53,013 nt of DNA from GCA-002715885 sp045561575 (GTDB taxonomy: Bacteria > Bacteroidota > Bacteroidia > Flavobacteriales > BACL11), in contig JBJKXM010000017.1 of the NCBI GenBank assembly GCA_045561575.1, positions 1 through 53,013 of the forward strand, in the 5' to 3' direction. Below, in pieces: positions 15,636-23,474 of the stretch. The number at the start of each line of letters is the position of its first letter. Positions within the stretch are counted from its first letter, which is position 1. The notes beneath the pieces are model-generated. The model had not been told where the DNA came from, made no database searches, and saw only the letters and a program-made list of their open reading frames with translations. The position numbers were made by a program, and so were the translations under genes.

Positions 15636-18215
15636 ATGAAAATTTTAAGATTAATAATACCAACTGTATTAATACTATTAATATGTATTATAAGTTACAA
15701 CACTTATAATAATGCAAAATCAATTAGTAATAACCCCTTATCTGTTATCCCTAATCATTCTGCATTAATATTAAAAGTAAATAAACCAGATAAAGTTGCT
15801 TCTTATTTTGAAAATAAGAAAATTTGGAAAAAATTAACTAAAATATTTAAATCTGAAAATTTAAATTTCAACCTCAATTTATTAGAAAAAACATTTAAAA
15901 AAATTAAACTTGATAAAAACAATAGTCTATTTATTACATTACTAAAAGATGGGGTTTCAGAAAACGGAATACTAATTAGTAGCGAATTAAATAATAATGA
16001 TTATTTAAAATTTCAAGATTTTTTTAAAATTTCACAAGCTAAAAAATTTGAATATGACAATAGTGAAATATATCTTATCAAAAATGACAGCCTAAACTTT
16101 TTCGCAACAAATGTTAATAACATTTTATGTGTTAGTTCTAGTAAAAGAGTAATTGAAGATGCCATTAAGTCATCAAACAGCAACTATAATTTTACAACAA
16201 ATAAAGATTTTATAAATATTTATAATACTGTTAATTCATCAAATGAAATTAACTTAATTTATAACTTCAACAACCTATTAGATCTCTCTGGAAATTTAAT
16301 TTCTAATTATAAAAATTTGATAATTGATATGAATCAATGGGTTGCCGCTGATTTAAAATTACGAGATGATAAAATAATAATGAATGGGTTTAACCTAATT
16401 GATTATAGTTTGGCAAATTATTCCGATATCTTATACAATCAAGAAGCAGAACAAATTAATGCTTTTAAATTAATTCCAGACAATGTAAACTTTCTTTTTT
16501 CATTAGGATTTGATGATGCGAAAAAACTACTTTCAAACAACATAAAATTACTAGAGAATAAAAATGAAATTTGGGAATCAGAAAAGTATAAAAAAGAAAT
16601 GCAAAGCACATTTAATTTTGATTACAATGAGTTTACAAATCAAATAGATAATGAAGCCGGCTTATTTATATGTGGTTCAAAATCAAATGAAGAAAAAAGA
16701 TTTAGTTATTTCAAAACCAAAGAATCTATTCATGCAAGTAGTTTAATTCAACGATTAATCAATAGTGATAAGTCCAAAATTTACTTAGATAAAGAAATTA
16801 ATTATATAAGAGACAAAAAATTAACATCCAATTTATTTGGCACTAGATTTAATAAAGAAAATGATAATTATTATACGGTTATTGATGATTATTTTATTTT
16901 TAGTAACTCTACAGACAACCTTGAATTTATAATAGATAATTACATTAGTGGAAATACATTAACAAAGAATAATAATTTTGTTAAATTCAGTAATAATACA
17001 TTAAGTAAATCTAACATATACATATACTTTAATACAAATCATTTATTAAATACAATTAGCAACAATCTTAACAATGAATTAAATCTTGATTCATTACAAA
17101 ACTTTACAGGACTTTCATATCAAATCACTAACAACAAATCTTACCAAATAAATAATCTATCACTTTTTTATGATAAAGATTTTAAAAAATCTATTAAAGA
17201 GAAATGGTTTTTTCAACTTGACACTTTGTCAAATATGAAACCTCAAGTTGTTTATAATCACGCATTAAAAGAAAATGTTGTGATAATTCAAGATGAATCT
17301 AACAAACTTTATTGTATAACTAAAAATAAACAATTCAATTGGACAAGAAATTTAAATAGTTCAATTATCGGAAAAATATCTCAAGGCGATTTTTTTAAAA
17401 ATAATAAAGTACAAATAATTTTTAACACAGCTGATCAAATCTATATGTTAGATAGATATGGAAGAGATGTAGAAAAATTCCCTTTAAACATTAAAAATTC
17501 GACAAATTTAGGGCATTCGCTTTTTGATTATAATAAAAGTAAAAGGTATAGAATCATGATTGTTGAAAATGATAATTCAATAACAAATTATGACAGAAAA
17601 GGCAAAAAAGTACTAGGGTGGAAATTTCAAAAGAATAATAAAATTTTAAAAGAATTAAAACATTTTAAAAATAGAGACAAGGACTATATTGTAAAAATTT
17701 CAAAAAAAGATATTGAGCTTTTAGCAATAAATGGAAGTTCAAGATTAGGATTCAAATCACAAGGAGAAATACTTTCTAAGAATGAAATAATAATAGATAA
17801 CAATAATAATTTATTATTTGTGAATTCATTAAACAAACTTTTAATATGCAACCTTGATGGCAATTCTAGTGAAATTAGTATAGAATCTTTAGATAGTAGC
17901 TCTTCAATATCTTATCACAAGGAATCAAATCAATTAATTTTTAGTAACAAAAATGAATTATTCTTTCTTGACAATAATTTCATAAAAACTAATTCAATAG
18001 TTTTTAATGAAGAAATTAAAAAAATTAGCACATATAAAGACTACATAATTGTTAAGACAAAAAATGAAATTATTCTACTGAAGAACTATGCTATTGTAAA
18101 AGGAACTCCATTGAAATTTGATGGAACATGTACAGTAACTAATTTATCTGATAACAAAAAAATAAATATACTCCTTGTTAGAAACAAAGTGCTGTATAAT
18201 TATGAATTAGAATAG
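15636..18215 (+). CDS. Membrane-anchored two-part periplasmic protein, unknown function
   Basis: The 859-residue protein has one N-terminal membrane helix (about 4-21) and is otherwise extracytoplasmic. The first part (about 30-520) has the layout of DUF3352-like proteins, with an early IPNHSALILKVNKP stretch and repeated segments such as FFATNVNNILCVSSSKRVIEDAI and YYTVIDDYFIFSNSTDNLEFIIDNY that look like internal duplications. The second part (about 525-859) has propeller-like repeats (VVIIQDESNKLYCI, VQIIFNTADQIYMLDRYG, IMIVENDNSITNYDRKGK). Asn and Lys are very frequent, as expected for the base composition. It follows rnhB and overlaps the convergent glucosaminidase gene by nine bases. 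I do not recognise a function. Confidence 0.7.
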   Translation: MKILRLIIPTVLILLICIISYNTYNNAKSISNNPLSVIPNHSALILKVNKPDKVASYFENKKIWKKLTKIFKSENLNFNLNLLEKTFKKIKLDKNNSLFITLLKDGVSENGILISSELNNNDYLKFQDFFKISQAKKFEYDNSEIYLIKNDSLNFFATNVNNILCVSSSKRVIEDAIKSSNSNYNFTTNKDFINIYNTVNSSNEINLIYNFNNLLDLSGNLISNYKNLIIDMNQWVAADLKLRDDKIIMNGFNLIDYSLANYSDILYNQEAEQINAFKLIPDNVNFLFSLGFDDAKKLLSNNIKLLENKNEIWESEKYKKEMQSTFNFDYNEFTNQIDNEAGLFICGSKSNEEKRFSYFKTKESIHASSLIQRLINSDKSKIYLDKEINYIRDKKLTSNLFGTRFNKENDNYYTVIDDYFIFSNSTDNLEFIIDNYISGNTLTKNNNFVKFSNNTLSKSNIYIYFNTNHLLNTISNNLNNELNLDSLQNFTGLSYQITNNKSYQINNLSLFYDKDFKKSIKEKWFFQLDTLSNMKPQVVYNHALKENVVIIQDESNKLYCITKNKQFNWTRNLNSSIIGKISQGDFFKNNKVQIIFNTADQIYMLDRYGRDVEKFPLNIKNSTNLGHSLFDYNKSKRYRIMIVENDNSITNYDRKGKKVLGWKFQKNNKILKELKHFKNRDKDYIVKISKKDIELLAINGSSRLGFKSQGEILSKNEIIIDNNNNLLFVNSLNKLLICNLDGNSSEISIESLDSSSSISYHKESNQLIFSNKNELFFLDNNFIKTNSIVFNEEIKKISTYKDYIIVKTKNEIILLKNYAIVKGTPLKFDGTCTVTNLSDNKKINILLVRNKVLYNYELE

Positions 18216-19076
18216 ATTAGAAAAAGTAAAGTAAGGTAGAAACATAACGTTATCAAAATTAAATTCATCCTGAATAATAAAATCTAAGCCTAATGTTATT
18301 TTTCTATGTTTTTCTTTTTTATTGTCAATATAACTAATTTGAGTCCCAAAATTTATATTTAAATCTTCTTTATCAAAAAATACAATGCCAGATGTTATTC
18401 CAAGAAAAAGCTTGTTATAAGTTTTGCTATTATAGCTCAATGATGCCTTATTTAAAAAGACAAGAGAACTTTGTAAATTTAAATCTATTAATTGCTTTTT
18501 ATCATAATAGTTTAGACCTAAACCAAATAAATATGGAGCTCCATAAATATTTGATATAAATATTTTTCTTTCATTATAATTTACAATATCATATTTTGAC
18601 AAATCATATCTTTTGATTAAATCAATCAATAAAGAAGCATATTTGGGATTTGTAGCATATCCAGCTTTTTTTAAACCTCTAGCCCATTTTTTATAATTTG
18701 ACACATCATAATCAAACAAAAAAGTATATCTCCCTCTTTGAGTTAAAAATAAAGAGTGATCTCTAAAAGATTCATTAGCATTTTTATATTTCCTAAAGCA
18801 TTCACCTTTTTCATCATCATCTTCAATTATGGTTTCACCAGTCCAATCATTATGACATTTTATACCAAAATGATTATTACCTTCTCTAGCAAGGCGACTT
18901 TCTCCGTTTCCACTCTCTAATATAGCTTGAGCTAAAGTAATACTAGCGGGAATACCATATTCATTCATCTCAGCAATAGCTATATCTTTATACTTTTCAA
19001 TATATATTTCAGACTTATTCTGAGCATTTAAAATACTTATGTAAAAAAAACAAAGAAGAATATATGTAAATTTCAT
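18207..19076 (-). CDS. Glucosaminidase-domain protein with beta-rich C-terminal domain
   Basis: Residues 1-19 form a Sec signal. Residues about 24-165 are a glucosaminidase (endo-beta-N-acetylglucosaminidase, FlgJ/Lyz2) domain with the expected catalytic Glu54 in ITLAQAILESGNGES, then NNHFGIKCH, ECFRKYKNANESFRDHS, YDYDVS-like FLFDYDVSNYKKWARGLKKAGYAT and the closing YASLLIDLIKRY. It should cut the glycan strand of peptidoglycan in the periplasm. In many Bacteroidota relatives LysM domains follow, but here residues about 171-289 instead form seven or eight amphipathic strands ending in Phe, like a small outer-membrane barrel. A near-match -7 box TATTTTTA lies four bases before the ATG (19081-19088). 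The enzymatic domain is secure, the C-terminal reading is tentative. Confidence 0.9.
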   Translation of the reverse strand: MKFTYILLCFFYISILNAQNKSEIYIEKYKDIAIAEMNEYGIPASITLAQAILESGNGESRLAREGNNHFGIKCHNDWTGETIIEDDDEKGECFRKYKNANESFRDHSLFLTQRGRYTFLFDYDVSNYKKWARGLKKAGYATNPKYASLLIDLIKRYDLSKYDIVNYNERKIFISNIYGAPYLFGLGLNYYDKKQLIDLNLQSSLVFLNKASLSYNSKTYNKLFLGITSGIVFFDKEDLNINFGTQISYIDNKKEKHRKITLGLDFIIQDEFNFDNVMFLPYFTFSNLF

Positions 19077-19101
19077 ATTCTAAAAATACTCTTATTAGCA
19101 A

Positions 19102-19132
19102 TTGATTTAAAACCAATTACATATTATATTTG
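19102..19132 (+). promoter_or_regulatory. Promoter with -33 and -7 elements for the GH109-like gene
   Basis: TTG at 19102-19104 and TATATTTG at 19125-19132 are separated by 20 bases, which fits the Bacteroidota -33/-7 consensus. The -7 box ends 25 bases before the ATG at 19158. This is one of the best complete promoters in the window. Confidence 0.6.
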
Positions 19133-19157
19133 AACAATAATAGCTTTAAAACTCAAA

Positions 19158-20546
19158 ATGAATAGAATAGAATTTATTCAATCAACGCTAGGTATGAGTG
19201 CATTATTTGGACTTTCTCTTGCAGCGTGTAATGACAAGGAAAATTTACAAGATTTAGTAAATAATACTAGATTAAAAGTAAGTGGAAATATGTTTAATTT
19301 TTCTGCAGAAAAAATAAAAAAAGTAAGGATAGGTATTATTGGACTTGGAAACAGAGGTAATGTCTTACTTCAAATGTGCCAATATTTAGTTGAAAAAGAA
19401 CACGCTGAAATAGTTGCATTAAGTGATATTGAAAAAAAGAAAACTGATAAAGCAACTTTAATTCTAAAAAAATGGCAAAAAAATAAAGTATCAGTATACA
19501 ACTCTTCACAAGAGGATTGGAAAAATCTTGCTAGAAGAGATGATATTGATTTGGTTGTAATTGCAACTCCCTGGAGACTACATACGCCTATGTCTTTATT
19601 TTGTATGGAAAATAATAAACACGTAGCGTGTGAAGTACCTATTGCCTATAAGCTTGAAGATTGTTGGAAACTGACACAAACTTCAGAAAAAACAAAAAAA
19701 CATTGCATAATGCTTGAAAATTGCAATTATAATAGTGAAGAACTCTGGATATTAAATATGATTAATGAAGGTGTTTTTGGAGATATAACACATACTGAAG
19801 GAGCTTATCTACATGACTTAAGAGCATTATTATTAGACGATGACTACTATCAAGGACAATGGAGATTACATCAACATGCAGAAAGAAATGGTAATTTTTA
19901 TACTACTCATGGATTAGGTCCAATATCTTTTTATCTAAATATTGGAAGAGGAGATACTTTTTCACATTTAACTTCAATGAGTACAAGAGAAAAAAATTTA
20001 AGTATTGCTGCAGCAAAAAAAAATCATGCAATCAAAACATTTAAATGTGGTGATTTTAACAATACCTTAATTAAAACAATGAATGAAAAATCAATATTAT
20101 TACAGTTTGATGTACATTCAGGAAGACCTTACTCAAGAATAAATAAGGTTGTTGGAACAAAAGCAGTTCATGATGGTTATCCAAGTCGTCTTTATATTGA
20201 TAGCGAAAATCCCGAATATTGGGGGCATCAATGGCTAAATGATGAAAAATATAATTTTTACAGAGAAGAGTATAAGCATCCGATTATAAAAAAACTTAAG
20301 AAAATTAGCCAAGATTTTAAACAAGGTCATGGGGGGATGGATTTTATTATGATGTATAGACTAATTAGATGTTTAAACTTAGGACTACCTCTTGATATAA
20401 ATATTTATGATAGTGTTATGTGGAGTGCAATAACACCATTATCTGAACTATCTGCAAATACTAATAGTGAATCTATAAAAATACCAGATTTTACTGCTGG
20501 TGGGTGGAAAATTAAAAACTCCTTAGAAATTATGAGGGAGATTTAA
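19158..20546 (+). CDS. Gfo/Idh/MocA-fold protein, GH109 alpha-N-acetylgalactosaminidase-like lipoprotein
   Basis: The 462-residue protein has an N-terminal leader ending in SLAAC (Cys24), then an NAD-binding Rossmann fold (IGIIGLGNRGN, 59-69; about 55-185). The C-terminal oxidoreductase-like domain carries THTEGAYLHDLR (211-222), QGQWRLHQHAERNGNFYTTHGLGPISFYLNIG (232-263) and HGGMDFIMMYRLI. These are the landmarks of glycoside hydrolase family 109, which uses bound NAD to cleave alpha-GalNAc. Family members normally carry a twin-Arg leader (DRRKF-like); here it reads MNRIEFIQ with one Arg, and a lipobox is present, so the export route is unclear. It has its own promoter. Its 3' end overlaps the convergent PLP enzyme gene by 24 bases. 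The substrate is inferred from family only. Confidence 0.83.
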   Translation: MNRIEFIQSTLGMSALFGLSLAACNDKENLQDLVNNTRLKVSGNMFNFSAEKIKKVRIGIIGLGNRGNVLLQMCQYLVEKEHAEIVALSDIEKKKTDKATLILKKWQKNKVSVYNSSQEDWKNLARRDDIDLVVIATPWRLHTPMSLFCMENNKHVACEVPIAYKLEDCWKLTQTSEKTKKHCIMLENCNYNSEELWILNMINEGVFGDITHTEGAYLHDLRALLLDDDYYQGQWRLHQHAERNGNFYTTHGLGPISFYLNIGRGDTFSHLTSMSTREKNLSIAAAKKNHAIKTFKCGDFNNTLIKTMNEKSILLQFDVHSGRPYSRINKVVGTKAVHDGYPSRLYIDSENPEYWGHQWLNDEKYNFYREEYKHPIIKKLKKISQDFKQGHGGMDFIMMYRLIRCLNLGLPLDINIYDSVMWSAITPLSELSANTNSESIKIPDFTAGGWKIKNSLEIMREI

Positions 20547-21413
20547 ATCATATCTCTTATTAATACCTCTATTTCCTTGAATTCCTCCAGTATGTATAAT
20601 TAAAATATTACTTCCTTTAGAAAATTTATTCTTTTTAATAAGATCTAAAACTCCCATCATCATTTTTCCAGTATAAATACAATCTAAAGGAATATTTTTA
20701 GTTTTATAAAAATCATTTATAAAATTTATTAATTCTTTAGAAATCTTAGCATATCCACCCTGACAATAATCTTCATTTATAACCCAATTATTTTTATTTA
20801 CATTTAAAATTATATCATCTTTTAATTTTTTCACTGCCTTAATAGCTGAAAAACCAATAATTTTTTGATTATGATTGGATGAATTAATGATTCCAGAAAT
20901 TGTACCTCCTGTACCAATTGGACAACAAATATATTCGTACTTATCATCAGAGTTTATTATTGACTCAGTACCTTGAATAGCTAATAGATTTGTACCTCCT
21001 TCTGGAATTATATAGGAATTTTCATATTTTGTATTTAAATGATTTAAATAATCTTTATCATTAATTTTTCTATACTCCTCTCTTGAAAGATATATAATTT
21101 CCATTCCGTTTTTTACAGCATCATCTAATGTAGGATTTAGTGGAAGTCGCTCTTCTCCCCTAATAAAAGCAAGACATTTTAAATTGTTTTGCTTTGCAAT
21201 TATAGAAGTTGCATGAATATGATTTGAATAAGCTCCACCAAAGGTAATAATAGATTTAAATTTAGATTTAAGAGCATATTCAATATTCTTTTTTAATTTA
21301 AAATATTTATTACCGGAAACTGGATTTGATATAAGGTCTAATCTTCTCATATATACTTTAACTTTTTTTTCATCAAAGCAAGTATCAAATATTTGTTGGG
21401 TAATAATTTTCAT
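20523..21413 (-). CDS. PLP-dependent enzyme, ACC deaminase / D-cysteine desulfhydrase family
   Basis: The 296-residue protein is a fold-type II PLP enzyme of the ACC deaminase/D-cysteine desulfhydrase family. Visible landmarks are the PLP lysine in VSGNKYFKLKKNI (Lys36), TFGGAYSNHIHA with the Asn and Ser near the cofactor, IPEGGTN, and the phosphate-binding GTGGTISGI. It is cytoplasmic. Members act on 1-aminocyclopropane-1-carboxylate or D-cysteine; the two activities cannot be separated here without comparing the active site, and bacterial genes annotated as ACC deaminase are often desulfhydrases. It is divergent from hutU with only 47 bases between starts, and a GATATTTG box ends five bases before its ATG. 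It overlaps the convergent GH109-like gene by 24 bases. Confidence 0.88.
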   Translation of the reverse strand: MKIITQQIFDTCFDEKKVKVYMRRLDLISNPVSGNKYFKLKKNIEYALKSKFKSIITFGGAYSNHIHATSIIAKQNNLKCLAFIRGEERLPLNPTLDDAVKNGMEIIYLSREEYRKINDKDYLNHLNTKYENSYIIPEGGTNLLAIQGTESIINSDDKYEYICCPIGTGGTISGIINSSNHNQKIIGFSAIKAVKKLKDDIILNVNKNNWVINEDYCQGGYAKISKELINFINDFYKTKNIPLDCIYTGKMMMGVLDLIKKNKFSKGSNILIIHTGGIQGNRGINKRYDLNLPHNF

Positions 21414-21418
21414 AAAAG

Positions 21419-21435
21419 CAAATATCGTAAATTTG
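21419..21435. promoter_or_regulatory. Overlapping divergent promoters (PLP enzyme / hutU)
   Basis: TAAATTTG at 21428-21435 on the plus strand is a full -7 match, 25 bases before the hutU ATG. GATATTTG at 21419-21426 on the minus strand differs at one base and is five bases before the PLP enzyme ATG. The boxes are one base apart, so each promoter's -33 region would fall across the other's start region and the two could not be occupied together. No well-spaced -33 TTG was found for either. Confidence 0.4.
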
Positions 21436-21460
21436 CAATGTCAATTTCATACTAAAACAC

Positions 21461-23473
21461 ATGCAAAAAAACTCTGATTTTAAAAATTCAATTTTAGAAG
21501 GTATTCCAAATGAAATTCCTGAATTAATAAATTTTGACAATAGTATAAATAGAGCTCCACTTAGAAAGAAAATTTTAAATTCAGAAGAAAAGAAATTGGC
21601 TCTTAAAAATGCTCTAAGATATTTTCCAAAAACAATGCATGAGCAATTAATTACTGATTTTCTAGATGAACTAAATAAGTATGGGAGGATATATATGTAT
21701 CGTTTTAAACCCAAATATGAAATAAAGGCTAGACATATAGATGACTTTCCATACAAATCCAAGCAAGCAGCTTCTATACAACTCATGTTATCAAATAATC
21801 TTGATAATGCTATTGCCCAACATCCTTATGAATTAATAACCTATGGAGGAAATGGTTCTGTTTTTCAAAATTGGGCACAATATTTATTGTGTATGCAGTT
21901 TTTAGCAAAAATGACCGATGAACAAACTCTTGTTCTGTATTCAGGTCACCCAATGGGGTTATTCCCATCAAGCAAGAACGCACCTAGAGTAGTTGTAACA
22001 AATGGAATGATGATTCCTAACTATTCAAAACCAGATGACTGGGAAAAATTTAACGCACTTGGAGTTACTCAATATGGACAGATGACAGCCGGATCTTTTA
22101 TGTACATTGGTCCACAAGGGATTGTTCATGGAACAACAATTACTATTTTAAATGCTGCAAGAAAAATTGATAAAAATGCTACTAACCTAGAAGGAAAAAT
22201 ATTTGTAACATCCGGCTTAGGTGGAATGTCAGGAGCTCAACCAAAAGCAGCTGTTATTTCTAAAGGAATATGCATTGTTGCTGAAATAAATAAAAAAGCT
22301 ACACAAAAAAGACATGAACAAGGATGGGTTGACTTAGTTTTTGATGATTTAGATTTATTAATTGATAGAGCAATTTTAGCAAAAGAAAATAAAGAAGCAA
22401 TTTCAATTGCCTATAATGGTCATATTGTAGATTTATGGGAGAAAATAATTGAAAGTAATTTAAAAGTTGATATTGGTTCAGATCAAACTTCATTACATAA
22501 CCCCTGGGCAGGAGGATATTATCCTCAAGGTATGTCTTTAGAGGATGCTAATAGACTAATGGTTGAAAACCCAGTAGTATTTAAAGAAAAAGTACAAGAA
22601 ACGCTTAGAAGTCATGTAATCGCTATAAATTCATTAACAGAGAAGGGAATGTACTTTTTTGACTATGGAAACGCTTTTTTACTTGAATCAAAAAGAGCAG
22701 GTGCTGATGTATTAGATGAAAAAGGAAATTTTAAGTTTCAATCATATGTTCAAGATATTATGGGTCCAATGTGTTTTGACTACGGCTTCGGACCATTTAG
22801 ATGGGTTTGTTCATCTAATGACAGTAAAGATTTAGATATTTCTGATCAAATTGCTTTTGATGTATTGTCAAAAATTCATAAACATTCTTCTAAAGAAATT
22901 CAGGTACAAATGCAGGATAATATTAATTGGATAAAGGATGCGAAATCTAACAATCTAGTTGTTGGATCTCAAGCTAGAATATTGTATGCTGATTCATTGG
23001 GTAGAATTGAAATTGCTCTTGCTTTTAACCAAGCTATTAGAGATAAAGTAATTAGCCAACCAATAATATTAGGTAGAGATCATCACGATGTCTCAGGAAC
23101 TGATTCTCCATATAGAGAAACATCTAATATTTATGATGGGTCACAATATACTGCTGATATGGCAATTCATAATGTAATAGGTGATTCCTTTAGAGGTGCA
23201 ACATGGGTTTCAATTCATAACGGAGGTGGTGTTGGCTGGGGAGAAGTAATAAATGGTGGTTTTGGTATGATGATTGATGGAAGTGCTGAAGCAGATGAAA
23301 AAATTAGAAATATGTTATTTTGGGATGTGAATAATGGAATTGCAAGAAGAAATTGGGCAAGAAACAAAGAAGCTAATTTTGCTATTAAGGAAGCAATGAA
23401 ATTGAATAAAAAACTAGATGTTTTCTTACCTAATATTACAGACGATAATTTATTAGATGATATAGAAATATAA
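21461..23473 (+). CDS. hutU: Urocanate hydratase, long form
   Basis: Urocanate hydratase converts urocanate to imidazolone propionate in histidine breakdown, using tightly bound NAD. The 670-residue protein is the long form, close in length to the animal enzyme (about 676) rather than Bacillus or Pseudomonas HutU (about 555). Landmarks are TYGGNGSVFQNWAQY, LYSGHPMGLFPS, NGMMIPNYS, the NAD-binding VTSGLGGMSGAQPKA and DYGFGPFRWVCSS with the active-site Cys region, and HNGGGVGWGEVINGGFGM. ATG at 21461 follows a clear -7 box. No hutH, hutI or hutG is next to it, so the pathway genes must lie elsewhere or be missing. The pheT stop is one base beyond its stop, on the other strand. Confidence 0.95.
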   Translation: MQKNSDFKNSILEGIPNEIPELINFDNSINRAPLRKKILNSEEKKLALKNALRYFPKTMHEQLITDFLDELNKYGRIYMYRFKPKYEIKARHIDDFPYKSKQAASIQLMLSNNLDNAIAQHPYELITYGGNGSVFQNWAQYLLCMQFLAKMTDEQTLVLYSGHPMGLFPSSKNAPRVVVTNGMMIPNYSKPDDWEKFNALGVTQYGQMTAGSFMYIGPQGIVHGTTITILNAARKIDKNATNLEGKIFVTSGLGGMSGAQPKAAVISKGICIVAEINKKATQKRHEQGWVDLVFDDLDLLIDRAILAKENKEAISIAYNGHIVDLWEKIIESNLKVDIGSDQTSLHNPWAGGYYPQGMSLEDANRLMVENPVVFKEKVQETLRSHVIAINSLTEKGMYFFDYGNAFLLESKRAGADVLDEKGNFKFQSYVQDIMGPMCFDYGFGPFRWVCSSNDSKDLDISDQIAFDVLSKIHKHSSKEIQVQMQDNINWIKDAKSNNLVVGSQARILYADSLGRIEIALAFNQAIRDKVISQPIILGRDHHDVSGTDSPYRETSNIYDGSQYTADMAIHNVIGDSFRGATWVSIHNGGGVGWGEVINGGFGMMIDGSAEADEKIRNMLFWDVNNGIARRNWARNKEANFAIKEAMKLNKKLDVFLPNITDDNLLDDIEI

Positions 23474-23474
23474 G

